A stretch of DNA of 64,000 nucleotides from Mesostigma viride (lineage: Eukaryota > Streptophyta > Mesostigmatophyceae > Mesostigmatales > Mesostigmataceae), in the NCBI GenBank assembly GCA_009746045.1, contig RPFO01001668.1, positions 1 to 64,000 on the forward strand, in the 5' to 3' direction. A program made the position numbers and the translations under genes. Under the pieces are notes generated by a model, which was not told the origin of the DNA, ran no database searches, and saw nothing but the letters and a program-made list of their open reading frames with translations. This document shows positions 40,509-51,472 of the stretch, piece by piece (within the stretch, counting starts at the first letter, position 1; every line of letters begins with the position of its first letter).

Positions 40509-41207
40509 AGTTAACGCCAAGCGCATTGGCGTGATCCTGATTCGGCATATCTCTGCGATTCCAGCGGCACCGGAACGAGTTCATTCCGACAAGTATCAAG
40601 AAAGTTATGGCGTTCCGACTTCCCGGTCGCGCGCGAGCGCGAGCCGGCTGTTCTTCTAAGTCGGACGTGAATATTTGCCGACGACATATGGGGTCGACAG
40701 TAATTCCTGGGCTGACAGGAATTAGGTGCTGTACCTACGACGGTATTGGATTAATACGTCGTACGCAGGAAATAGGAACCTTAACCTGTGGTCTGTTGGT
40801 ACCGCAGGCTTAGTCCTGGACTTCTAGGTGCAGATGCAATAGTCACTGTGGACTGTGCTCTGTGGTCACTGTGCCTGTATGGCAGACCTACTGTATAGGA
40901 GTTGGGCGCTGTACAGGTAGTGAATACTGTACCGGGGGTGTTATTACTGAGCAGGCCTCCTAGGCTGCTCAGGACTAGCAAGCACAGTGCACAAGTATAT
41001 AAACAATAGGCCAGTGCCAAATGGGCATCTCTTGCGAGCCCGCCTCACGTGTTGTGCCTTGACTAATTGGCAAGCGCGTGTACAAGCCTCAAGTGTGTGA
41101 GCGCTGTAAACATTATCCGATTTTAACAAAGCTCCGTTTCCAACCATATCACACATTGCTGCATTGCAACCATATCCTTCACATTGCGTGTGCTAAGAAC
41201 GTTAACT
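40509..41207 (+). repeat. 3' LTR of the Copia element
   Basis: Partner of 31,903-32,598. Preceded by a purine-rich tract and followed by the CCATG target duplication. Confidence 0.9.
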
Positions 41208-41209
41208 CC

Positions 41210-41489
41210 ATGGCTGCTCCAGCAGTGGGTGTTGCTGTCGCAGCCGCCGGGGAAGAGGGTTGGTCGGTGCCCCGTACGTAGGGGAACCGGCTCCGCCACC
41301 GGCTGGCGCACAGGGGAGGGGGGTTGTTCGGACTGCCTCGCGGCAGCCGGACCCTCCACCTGGCTGGTATTGTCATTGTTGTTCTTTTGTTTTCTTTTTC
41401 TTTTTCCTTGTCTTCTTTTTGTTTTGTTGTTATTGCATGCAGGCGCACCGACATCAGCCGGTGCCCTGTTGTCTGGCGGACGACGCTGA
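41210..41489 (+). CDS. Putative small host gene hit at its start codon by Copia
   Basis: Before insertion the sequence read GCCGCCGCCATGG, an ideal Kozak context; the CCATG target duplication contains the ATG. Exon 1 41,210-41,273 ends at GTACGT. A T-rich intron ends TGCATGCAG, and exon 2 runs 41,443-41,489 (36 codons in all, in frame). Splice signals match those of the RING and TMEM107-like genes. Exon 2 runs straight into LINE sequence, so the original gene was probably longer. The Copia element now separates it from its promoter. No function recognised. Confidence 0.35.
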
Positions 41490-43785
41490 TCATCATCGTC
41501 GTCCCCAAGATATATATATATATATATTTTCGCCCGAGCTCCGAGCCTTTTTCTGCCCGCCCCTCGCAGCGGGTGAGACCTCGGTGGCGGCCCAGCTGGG
41601 GGTGACGACTCCAGGCGGGGCGGATATCCTCATCCATTCGGTGCAGGCCTACCTCGAGGCCCACCCCACCCACGCTGTCGTCAAGGTCGACTGCCACAAC
41701 GCGTTCAACAGTCTGTCCCGCGCCAGCATGTTTGCGGCCGTCATGGAGTCCTTCGAGGACTTGTACGCTTGGACAGCCGTGTGCTACGGCCAGCCCGGCC
41801 AACTGGTTCACATCATGGAGGACGGCACTCGCGGCGGCCTGCTGACGTCGCGGACGGGCACCCAGCAAGGGGACCCCCTGGGACCCCTGTACTTTGCCGC
41901 CCCCCTCCAGGGTTGCCTCCAAGCGGTCCATGCTGCCCACCCGGCGGTCGCTATTCAGGCCTACTTGGATGATATCTACCTTCTGGGCCCTGTGCCGGAC
42001 ACCACCGCGGCTCTGCTGGCACTGCAGACCGCGGTGGCCGACATCAACCTCCAGTTGACCCTGGCCAAGTGCGCGGTGTACTCGCCCCAAGGTGATTGCT
42101 CCGGCTTTCCGCCCCAGCTCTTGGGCCGGGACGAGCGCCTCCATGGGTTGGATGTCCTCGGCGTTCCGGTTGGCGACCCCGCGTTTGTCATCGATGCTCT
42201 GCGGGCCGCCCTCGAGGCACGCACTGAGGTACTGCCCTTGATTGCGCGCCTTCATGATTCGCAGACCAAGGGTCTGCTTCTGTGGTTTTGCGCTCACCCT
42301 CGCGTCGTTCACTGGCTCCGGGGCGCTCTTCCGGCTCAGGTCCGGCTGGCCGCCGAGGGCCACGACGAACGCATCCAGTCGGCCTTGGCGCAGCTGGTCC
42401 CGGGCCCCGACCTCCCGCCACATGCTATTCGCATTGCCTCCCTGCCTGCACGGATGGGTGGCTGTGGTCTGACTCGTGCCGCCCGGCTGGCCCCAGCAGC
42501 ATTTTTGGGCTCCGTCGCTCAGTCGTGGGCGGAAAGCTGCCGGCTCCTGCCCCTTTTGGCAACGGCAGCGCCGGCTGACCTCCTGGACCCCAGCAACCCC
42601 TTGCCCTTCGTCACTGCCATCCAGTCCTGAGGCCTATGCTGAGATCCAGCAGGCCTGTTCTCCCGTCCGTGCCGCTCAGGCGGTACAGCGCCACCTCCCT
42701 CGCGGCACTCCCTCGGTCGCCTCCGTTCAATCTCCCCGGCCGCATTCCCTGCTCGCGTCATCGATAAACACCAGAAAACCTACGCGGGTATTCTGCACAC
42801 GGCTGATTGGATTGCTCTTTTCGCGGACCTCAACGCCCAGGGACGTGCGTGGCTGTTCTCGCTTTCCTTGCATGCGGAGTGTGGGCTCGGCGTACCTTCG
42901 TGCTCTTCCCATGGCCCCCCCATTCGCCTTGGCTCCCAGCCACTACTCGGTGGCGCTCCGGCACCAGCTATTTGCCCCGCAGCCTCTTGTTCCGGCCGGG
43001 CGGCCTTGTGGTAGCTGTGGGCAGCCGCTGGATCCCACGGGGACTCACTACCTTTCCTGCATGGGGGGCCAACAGAATCAGAATTGGTATTTGTATTTGC
43101 ACACTGTCCTCCTGACGGTGGTGCTCGCCATGATTCGGTCGGTTTTCCCCCACGCGACTCATCCGGTCCGAGGATGCGGATGGCGCTGCCTTCTATTCCC
43201 CCAACCACCGGCCTGACATCGTGGTGCTGGACTTTGAGGGGGGTGGCCGGCATCTGCTTATCGACGTTTCGGTGGCGCGGCCCTTGGCTCTTATTAGCCA
43301 CGTGGCTGGGGCCTCCCTCACGGCAGGTTACACGGCGGACCGGGCGGAGCGGGCCAAGCTCCTGGCCTAGCTACGGCGACGTCGGGCACCATCGTGTGGT
43401 GCCCTTTGTCCTGGAGGAGTTTGGGGCCATGGGGCCCCTGACCTCCGCCTTCTTCAAGGAGTGTTGCCGGCTCCGGGAGGACCGGCTGGACCTGGAGGGC
43501 CAGCGGGCCTCATGGTCGGCGCGGACCTGGACGTCATATTGGCGTCAGCGCTTGTCGGTGGCGCTGACTCGGGCCATGGCTGACATCATGCTCCGCCGTA
43601 CGCGGGCTGATTTTGCGGTGCAGCAGGGCTATTAGGTTCCTCCCGTTAGGAGTTTCCATTGGTCTTATCGTAGTATAGAGATTTGACATGGCTCTGTATA
43701 GAGGTTTATAGCTGGGCGTTTGCTTTGGTTTGAGTGATTTCACTCTGCTGTAAGTAATTATATTATTAATTAATATATATTTTCC
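41490..43785 (+). pseudogene. LINE ORF2: reverse transcriptase and R2-type endonuclease domain (decayed)
   Basis: Begins in the RT fingers (TTLIIIVVPK) with a (TA)n tract where PG..YRPI is expected. It continues with VVKVDCHNAFNSLSR, GTQQGDPLGPLYFA and AYLDDIYLLG (catalytic DD) up to 42,630. After a frame change comes a Cys/His knuckle CGSCGQPLDPTGTHYLSC (about 43,006-43,060). A PD...D motif follows (RPDIVVLDFEGGGRHLLIDV, 43,211-43,270), as in restriction-like LINE endonucleases. Stop and 3' UTR follow 43,635. Multiple frameshifts and a missing 5' part make it inactive. Same family as the fragments at 16,791 and 19,336; its 3' UTR (43,636-43,785) ends in TA-rich sequence. Confidence 0.8.
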
Positions 43786-44040
43786 AGTGCCGGTATTGAA
43801 CCATTGTTGAGTTTGATGTTGCTGAAGAGCATTTGTAAAATTCAAGTTAGGAAATGGGAATGAACGACGTAGTATAATGCTTGAGAGCACTGAGAGCAGT
43901 GAGCAATGAATTGCCTGGTTCATTAGAAAATAGGTTTACCCTTTATCAACGTTGCTCTCACTGGCCGCGCCGCCAGTGCATGACCGTTGGGTGCAGACCG
44001 TTGGCCCGAGGCCGCACGATGACAGGTAGCAGTCTAGTCA
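43786..44040. other. Intergenic between LINE and dispersed repeat
   Basis: No gene seen. A GC-rich block near 43,960-44,020 resembles the sequence before 13,494, so the dispersed repeat may extend further left in degenerate form. Confidence 0.4.
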
Positions 44041-44341
44041 CTGCATCGTGTGATCACAGATCAATGCACGCTGCAGTACGGTCCCTATCTAGGATACTCT
44101 ATAGTACCGTCCAATGGCAGGACACTATGTATACTGGGTACTGACATCTGTCACGTACCCCAGTACCCAAAGTACCTATCTAGGGAAACGTATGCGACTC
44201 GACTAGCATTCCTATCTGCATAGCCCACGTGGTATTTATATTCACATACCAACGTAGGTTTACAAGGCTTATTCATACCTTGTATTCACAATGCCTTTGA
44301 GACTTAGTCTGCAGCAAAGCATGGAGACTAACTAAGACCTC
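44041..44341 (+). repeat. Unoccupied copy of the dispersed promoter/ORF repeat
   Basis: Matches 13,494-13,695 then 21,843-21,945 without interruption, so it shows the Penelope target before insertion (TATTTATATTCAC). Contains the CCCACGTGG site, TATTTATA and the ATG at 44,291, with a premature TAA after about 13 codons. Confidence 0.85.
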
Positions 44342-45586
44342 TGGTGAGTTTGGGGGAGGGGAGGCGAGCATGCAGTAAGCAGTGCGGCTCCAGTGTGCCA
44401 GGACATTCCATTTGAGTGATGAGTAAGACGTGACAGGGTTACACGGGCCAGAAGACATCCAGGGTGTGTGTTGACACCAATGTGGGCAGAGATAACTGGT
44501 TTGGCATACACAAACCATAAACGCCATTGCATTTTGTGTGTTGCGTGCAGGCCCTTTTGAACGGACGCAACAATGGAATAAATTACTAAGGCCGTTGGCC
44601 TGTTGTTCTAGTTTGTCTGGACTTCATGGTAGTCGTGTGAATTGGACTAGTTATTTTGGTCCTAGGTTGACCTTCTAGGGGCCTACGCGTATAATACGCG
44701 GAGGCCTCCAGTACGCGTTTTCCCGTATTTTTTCGGCTCCGTACGGCGTACTGACCAACCCGGCTAGGGCATAAGCCGTACAAGGATAAAACAAACAAGT
44801 CACACGTGTCAAAAGTGCAGGGCTGACCGCACCCGATAGACTCTGCAAACATGTTATGCCCATCAAAGCCAACTGCCTGATCCGCGTGTTGTTGCCAGGT
44901 TGCTTTCTCCTGCCGCGCGCTCGAAGTTTTCTTCCCAGATTTCCCTCCGGCAGAGACGGCCGACCGGCTCGTTCCGCAGTTTCAGTTGCTGACAGTATCC
45001 GCAGGCGCTTTCTCAGTGCCGCTTCCAATCTCCCCCGCATCAACCGCCTCGTCAAGCTCTTCTCTCGCCCGCTTGGCATGACGGTGCTTACCCTGCCTAT
45101 CATCCGCCAAAATCCTGCCAACATCCACGACATCCTTTTCCGCATCATCCGATTAGCCGGTCCACCCAGTTTCTTTTTAAACAAACTAGCGTTACTACTA
45201 GCGTTTAAACAAACTGGTTGTCTCTTTGAAACTAGCGATGGACTCTGACTTGAAAGATACAGCACCTTTTTTGTTAGCCATTCTTTACCGCAATATTTTA
45301 AAAGTAAAACGCATCCATTGGAAACGACCTAATGCGAGCTGCGACCATTAAAGTATCGCTTCGCCTGCATTTGCCCTCGGTAATCTGTTGCTGGCTTGCT
45401 CCTTCCTGTTACCTCCACTGCACCGTGACAGGCAAAGCCTACATAGAACAGTGCCAAGTGCCCAATGTGTGTCTCAGAAAGACCTGCTGGCAAACAAACT
45501 GGCAAGATTTTCGCACCGTATCATGAATGTTCCAGACAGCAAGTATAGTCCAGTAACAAGGAGTACATTGCACAAGTACTAGTGGT
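44342..45586. other. Intergenic, no supported gene
   Basis: The stretch 44,675-45,265 has open frames on both strands. One minus-strand frame is acidic/basic and helical-looking (DDAEKDVVDVGRIL, ~45,145-44,980) but lacks a start or splice context. A GCGTATAATACGCG palindrome is at about 44,687. TAGCGTTACTACTAGCG near 45,190 is a short inverted repeat. Confidence 0.4.
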
Positions 45587-45834
45587 TGACGTTGCGCCCC
45601 TACCCCCCGGCGGTCCAGTGACGCCGCGCCTCATGGCGCTCGTCAATTGACGCCGAGCCCCTTGTGTTCGAAACCCGTTTGACGCACGAACACTTCGCGA
45701 ACGTCAAAATGTTGACGATTCGGCATTTTTTTGGCGTCAAAGTGTTGACGTTTTACCCTAAAATGATGACGTTTCATGGCGAAATTTGTGTTTTGCGTCA
45801 ACATTTGACGAAAACGTCACGTTACTAGAAACAC
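45587..45834. repeat. TGACG/CGTCA-rich foldback repeat, copy 1
   Basis: About a dozen TGACG or CGTCA motifs in 250 bp, ending CGTTACTAGAAACACTG. A relative lies at 47,258-47,475 with the end CGTTACTAAACACACTG. The inverted end, CAGTGTTTCTAG, resembles hAT-type termini, but no clear target duplication was found. Confidence 0.5.
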
Positions 45835-46029
45835 TGATGTACCGGACTACCGGAGGATGGGGGATGGGGGCGTGGGGCAGTCACATAATGTTTACCCTAA
45901 GGGCAACAAAGCTTTAACAAAACATTTTTTATTATCAAAATCAGCTTGAGATTTAAATGGTAAGTGATTGGTACCTGATGCATCAAGCTCAAACAAAAGC
46001 TAGCACGTCTGGATGTGTATAAAACAAGA

Positions 46030-46240
46030 GCCCTTAAATTAAATTAAAATTAAATTATAACATGACTCAGTTGGGAGATCATGTAGCACATATTCCCGTG
46101 GATGGATGGAGGGGGGGACAAAGCCGCGAAACCGAACTAATCTAACTCTAAGCTAATCTGATCTAGAAAACCCTACCTACTCTACTCAGCAAAGCGCCCC
46201 TTCCGCTTGGGGGATGGGGGCTTGCCCACAGGGGCGGGCG
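46030..46240 (-). repeat. Second copy of the 22.6-23.4-kb dispersed repeat (inverted)
   Basis: Contains AACATGACTCAGTTGGGAG..GTAGCACA and the GCGCCCCTTCCGC block. It is the inverted equivalent of 23,387-23,430 joined to 22,830-22,960, so this copy lacks the ORF segment. Confidence 0.6.
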
Positions 46241-46898
46241 TATGAGCCCTTAGCTACAGATTATAAGACAAACTGTCTAGCCCCTGCATGGATCCATTGT
46301 TGTCAAGACTCAAGACAGGTACCAGTGCTGAGTTCACCTCCCGGGGCATGACTGGACTGTTCAGCGGATTTCGTTGCCTCGGACTTATATGCGGTTGACC
46401 TTTTCCTCTTGTTCCGCCTTAATTCTAGCTCCTTCACGGCCTTGTTTAATTACATCGACGAGAGCGGGACTACTGGGTCCTGCCCAGTCGGCGGTTTGCA
46501 TCTTGAAATATGACGAAATCGCCACCGAATGAAACCTTTTTAGGAACACCCCTCCTTTCGACCCCATGGTCAGATGTGCCCAAAGCCCCAAACCTCGCTG
46601 AAGATCCGCGAGTAAGGTACAAGGCGATGTAATGCAGAAATACGAAAAAGTGTTGCGTAGACTTACAGATAGGCCGCTGAGGCTGATCGACGAATTTTAT
46701 TTCCTACCGCCTCAGCATGATACCTAAACCGATGCAACCCGCAGGTTGCAAGAAAAGTAGAAAAGGCTCCTACGAAATAGCAGTTGCATCCATTGTAAGT
46801 TTACGTATGCTTTGCTTACAAAGTATCCGCTAGCGCTGCGATGGCTATCGCCACCTCGGTGGCTGCACCCAATAACTAAGTTGTCTCGCCTTTGCAAG
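46241..46898. other. Intergenic, no gene seen
   Basis: Unique sequence. A 68-codon minus-strand frame (46,385-46,591) has no recognisable feature. Confidence 0.5.
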
Positions 46899-47115
46899 CC
46901 AGGCAGACGGGCCGGCAGGTCTTAGCATACATGCACCGAACGTTCCATAGGTGAGAGGTTCCACACGGCCCCAGGCAGACGGGCCGGCAGGTCTTAGCAT
47001 ACAGGCACCGAACGTTCCAGAGGTGAGAGGTTCCACACGGCCCCAGGCAGACGGGCCGGCAGGTCTTAGCATACAGGCGCCGAACGTTCCAGAGGTGAGA
47101 GGTTCCACACGGCCA
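46899..47115. repeat. 72-bp tandem repeat, three copies
   Basis: Units start AGGCAGACGGGCCGGCAGG at 46,901, 46,973 and 47,045. The period is divisible by three, giving open frames on both strands with 24-residue repeats; coding use is not supported. Confidence 0.85.
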
Positions 47116-47257
47116 AGTGCGGCCCACATTTCAGTCAGTCACACTCAGTTTCAGTGCACGAAAATCTCAAGTACGATTCGGTGGGCCTGGATGGGCTTAT
47201 ACTTAAGACTATGTACGAAAAATACATGTGGGCGCAAGGGTAGGCACGACGAATAGA

Positions 47258-47475
47258 GGTTGACGCGACGAACCTATACCCAGGCACAATATATTGATTG
47301 ACGTGCCTGACGCGTGAGGACTTGGTGCACGTCAGACGAGTGACGCGCAGCCTAAATTTACGCGTCAGTCGCCTGACGCACGGCCAAAATTTACGCGTCA
47401 GCCGGCTGACGCGCGGGGTAAAATTCCTGACGCGTCAGCCCGCTGACGCGTGCGTTGACCACGTTACTAAACACA
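47258..47475. repeat. CGCGTCAG/CTGACGCG inverted-repeat array, copy 2 of the CGTCA family
   Basis: Alternating ACGCGTCAG and CTGACGCG(C/T) blocks spaced 10-25 bp, able to form several hairpins; ends CGTTACTAAACACACTG like copy 1. Confidence 0.5.
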
Positions 47476-47769
47476 CTGCCATGCAACCCTTTTTTGATCC
47501 AGGCCATGTGGCCGACATGCCGGCATGTCGACGTGGCTTGATTGCATCATCTCGCTTGATTTTATACTTCTCTACAGCTAGTCAAGGCAGACCTGCATGA
47601 TGGCCTATTCTCATTACATATTTATGCGCATGCATGATCGGATGGTTAACAGGATCCAAATGTTTGAATCCTTCAAATTAGATTGGGGATTACGTCCCAT
47701 TTTCTGCTTCAGCTAGGGTTGGGGCATGATTCATGCATTGCTCGGCAACTTCACAATAATTAGAAAAGC

Positions 47770-47850
47770 TCCGAATGAATATAACCGAATCAGAATAACC
47801 GAATCAGAATAACCGAATCAGAAGAACCGGATCAGAATAACCGAAAGCCC
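47770..47850 (+). repeat. 15-bp tandem repeat of AGAATAACCGAATC
   Basis: About five imperfect copies. Confidence 0.75.
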
Positions 47851-48249
47851 CGGCTCTTTCCACTGCCCATTAGCCCTGCCGCCACAACACGATGATCATG
47901 CAAAGTGATCACGCCATCCAACAGGTCCACTGCCCGGAGCTACTTGGTGTTTGCAACTTGTGCGAAACTGGTTTCAGTACGCAGGGTCGCAGGCCTGTTC
48001 GGGCTCTGTCCGCCCTGGCACCACCGACGGAAAACCTCACACGTACATCACTTGGTGCGCCCACTGAACACCCAAGCTATAAACTGACACCCCGCACCCC
48101 ATTGCGCACCCGCAAACAACCTCCCGTTGCGGCCAAAGAATGAAAGGAAACTCCGATCAGGAGAAGAATGCGACTAATAAAGATAAGCAAGCTAGTAAAC
48201 AAGACTCTCCTGGGTGCGAAAGGACAGCGCTTCACAAATAGAAGCGCAA
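47851..48249. other. Intergenic, no gene seen
   Basis: Only short frames; an 83-codon plus-strand frame at 47,892 has no features. Confidence 0.45.
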
Positions 48250-49382
48250 CTCTTCGATATCAATCCATACCGTTCACATATTGATGAATTGCGGAGAAGT
48301 TCTCGACGCCGTCGGAGGTCTTGATGTATTTTGTACAGAAACCGAAAAAGGAGTGTCGGTGCGAGCGTCGAAATGTGAAAGGAAAAACGTATTGAAACAT
48401 AACAAGCTTAAGGGGGGGGGGATGCTTCGCATCCCCCCCAAAAGAAGGCGCAAAGCCGACCGTAACTCTAGTAGTCGAGTTTCGATCCGTCCGCCGACAC
48501 ATGGCAACTCGATTCAAGTCAACTGAAGCGGCTTATGAAGGGGGCTGAAAAAAGGAAAAAGTCGGGAGACAAATAACGACACGCTGTGTGGGCCTGTAAC
48601 ACCGCAGTCCGTCCGCCCTTCCCAGTTCCCACCCACCCGTAGGCCATTTGCCGCCTCAGTGAGACGCCCCGCCCCAGGCGAGGTCGCACCCCCCCCCCCT
48701 CAGCAACTGAAGCCGATGGTCTTTACATGTATTGAGGTCGCAATGAGGCCCCCCACCCTCCTGAGCGAGTCGACGCCAGAGTCTGCGGGATCCCCCCCAC
48801 TCACCCACCCGGAGGTTCCCCCCCCCCCTCCCCCCTCCGTCAGCCATGATACGCCCCCCCGCCCGGCCGACCGGCCCAGGAAAAGTACGAAGATCCGCCA
48901 CAGGATGCCTCCCCGCTTGAGTGAGACGGCGAGGTCGCAAGGCCCCCCGCCCTTCTCAGCGAGACGCCAGAGTCTGCGGGATCCCCCGCCCACCCCGCCC
49001 ACCCACCCACCCGGAGGTCGGTACCCCCCCCCCCCCCCGCCCTCCCCCTCAGCCCGGCCGGCCGGCATGATGCGCCCCCCCGCCCCCCGCGAAAAGGCGT
49101 GGCGCGAAGGACAGGCGTCGACCACGAGGACCCCTGAAAAAGACCGGAAAAGTATGAAGATCCGCCACAGGATGCCTCCCCGCCTGAGTGAGACGGCGAG
49201 GTCGCAAGGCCCCCGCGCCCCCCACACGCCACCCGGAGGTTCCCCCGCCTCCCCCCCCCAGGACACTAAGACGGTCCGCCCCGGCCGGGCAAGGTCGCAG
49301 GGCCCCCCGCCCTCCTCAGCGAGCAAGACGCCAGAGTCTGCGGGATCCCCCCCCCCGCCCCCCCCCACCCACCCGGAGTTCC

Positions 49383-49442
<60 letters not shown>

Positions 49443-50960
49443 CCCCCCCCCCCCCTCCCCCCCCCGCCCCCCCCCCCCCCCCACCCGGAGTTCCTCCCCC
49501 CCCCCGCCCCCCCCCATCCGGAGTTCCTCCCCCCCCCCCCCCCCGCCCCCCCCTCCCCCCCCCCCCCCGCCCCCCCGCCCCACCCACCCGGAGTTCCTCC
49601 CCCCGCCCCCCGCGAAAAGGCGAAAACCGTCGCAAGCTCGCTCGAGTCGCTAACCGACGTCAACAATAATGTCGCGAGACGACTTGAAAGCCATAAAGAT
49701 GCGAGCGAGTGAACGCGGCGCGAACTGAGGACAGGGGTCGACGACGGACGAGGAGCGAAAACTACGGAGATCCGCCACATATATCAAAGAGACAACATAT
49801 ATAGCCTCTTTGATATATAGTTGTCTCTTTGATATATAGCCTTGCCGAATGCTATTGGAGATACGGCGTCTTCGGTCCAACCACGCACGGTAGCCTGTAC
49901 GATCTCCAAATTCCGTCGACTTGCGCCCAACGGGAAAAGGCGAAAAGGACACCCGTCGATCACGAGGACCCCTGAAAATATGTACGGAAAGTTACGGCAT
50001 ACGGGCCACAGGATGCCCGATGGTCTTTACATGCAGGGCTTGACGGCTTTCGTCCGATGGTTTTTAATATAGTTGGATACAGTCGGTTGCAAAATCCCAA
50101 TTAGCAACTTTCGACGACTTAGAAACTTTGGTCAGTTTCAAACCTAACGTCTATTGGTCCCTTTTACTGAAGCACCTGCATGGATTTCCGTCCGGGTAAA
50201 TGGGTATTTTTATTAACCAATAGGAATATCATTAGGTTAAGAGGTACCACGTATCGACCAGCTGAGGGTAGTACTGAGTGTGATAGGTGAAAGGCACCTC
50301 AGTGCATGGATTCAAGACGGAGAATTTTAACAGCAACAAAAAGTTTAAGTATCTTCGCCCGTCAGTCTTTGGACCGTCACTTCAGTAGACGACGCAGTTT
50401 GGATGTACCAACCTACGACGATCGTCGTAGGTTGGTATATGGGCAGCCGCCACGTGCAGGGGAATAACTTCTGGCGAACCTGTCCGGCCGCTAACGCAGT
50501 TTCGTCATTCCGACAGGTAGAAAGTCGAAACGGGTGGAAAGTCGAACCCGGCGATAGCAACGGCGAAAAGACGAAAGCCGTCAAGCCGACCGTCACTCTA
50601 GTAGGCGACCCAGTTTCGATGAGTCGACAGGTGGCAAGTCGCAAAAGTTCGACCAACTACGCGCCAGTCAAGCTCGATCGACTCGCTAACGTCAAAATGT
50701 CGCGAGACGACTTTAAAGCCATTAAAGATGCCCGCGAGTGAACGCCAATAGCGTCTCACTGAACAAACGCCTTTCGTCCTCCGCTCAAGATACGCCGTCT
50801 TCGATCCGGCCACGCACGGAAGCCTGTACGATCTCCAAATTCCGACGACTTGTGCCCAACGGTAAAAGGCGAAAAGGACACCCGTCGATCACGAGTTATC
50901 CACTGAAATGTACGGAAAGTTACGGCGTACGGACCACAGGATGCCCGATGGTTTTTAATA
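48250..50960. repeat. Duplicated, C-rich repetitive block
   Basis: About 230 bp at 49,850-50,080 recurs at 50,790-50,960 (GCCTGTACGATCTCCAAATTCCG ... ACCACAGGATGCCCGATGG), with shorter pieces at 48,880-48,920 and 49,150-49,190. GACCGTAACTCTAGTAG-type sequence at 48,455 recurs at 50,585. Inside is a 950-bp C-rich tract (48,660-49,610) with a near-pure C run at 49,387-49,440 whose open frames encode only Pro- or Gly-rich protein. Three TATATCAAAGAGAC / GTCTCTTTGATATA blocks at 49,780-49,840 form hairpins. Confidence 0.7.
50407..50436. repeat. 30-nt perfect palindrome
   Basis: ACCAACCTACGACGA meets its exact complement with no loop. Confidence 0.9.
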
Positions 50961-51472
50961 TAGTTGAGATCAACCGATGTTGTAGGTTGTTGTTGTTGAA
51001 ACTGATTCCCACGCCGGCACATGCACGCGGCAATGCCAAGGCTCAGACCAATCAAGGAAAAGTATCAACCAATTACAGTGCACGTTTCGAGTTCCGAGAG
51101 TGGTTTATGGTGCGCGCGAAACTTCAGAACTGCATGGTGCGCTGGCAGTCGCTGGTAGCGCCCGAATCGCGGATGCCAGCGTGGCGTTCTCTCCGTGCCC
51201 ACTGGGATGCTTCGCCCGGGCCCCACGTTACACGTAGCACTTCTCTATCGGACTTACTCGCGACGGTAGCAGTCGAGTGATTCGTTTATTCGTTAGCAGT
51301 GCTTCGTGCGATCGTGTACCATAGGCACGGCATTAAATAGGTGATTCGTGGCACAAGTTATCAGTGGCAAGGGACACAGGCTAGCCAGGCCACAGCAGGA
51401 CGAGGCAGCACGCTTGTGCAATTTATAATTTTAGGTGGTGGAGCGGGCATGACCGGGACTTATGCAGCCACC

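Larger units (their letters stand above)
31903..41207 (+). mobile_element. Copia-type LTR retrotransposon with a nested hAT element (9.3 kb)
   Basis: LTRs at 31,903-32,598 and 40,509-41,207 are nearly identical, begin AGTTAAC and end GTTAACT. The 5-bp target duplication CCATG lies at 31,898-31,902 and 41,208-41,212. Order inside: LTR with RING-H2-like frame, extra ORF, gag, integrase, protease, reverse transcriptase, RNase H, long 3' region, polypurine tract (40,491-40,504, AAGAAAAGAAAGGA). A hAT element splits pol at 35,853-37,112. Near-identical LTRs mean recent insertion. The element ends are not the usual TG...CA. Confidence 0.9.

Noticed and set aside
41179-42423. 414-codon minus-strand frame
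   Set aside because: Antisense to the LINE reverse transcriptase, which carries the diagnostic motifs.
44660-44770. Small hAT-like MITE (CCTAGGTTGACC ... CCAACCCGG)
   Set aside because: Ends match only partly and no 8-bp duplication is visible.
44675-45265. Protein-coding exon on either strand
   Set aside because: Frames overlap each other, lack start or splice context, and show no family motif.
48659-49712. 300-codon Pro-rich and Gly-rich frames on opposite strands
   Set aside because: Produced by a C-rich tract with near-homopolymer runs; no domain, no codon bias, repeated internally.
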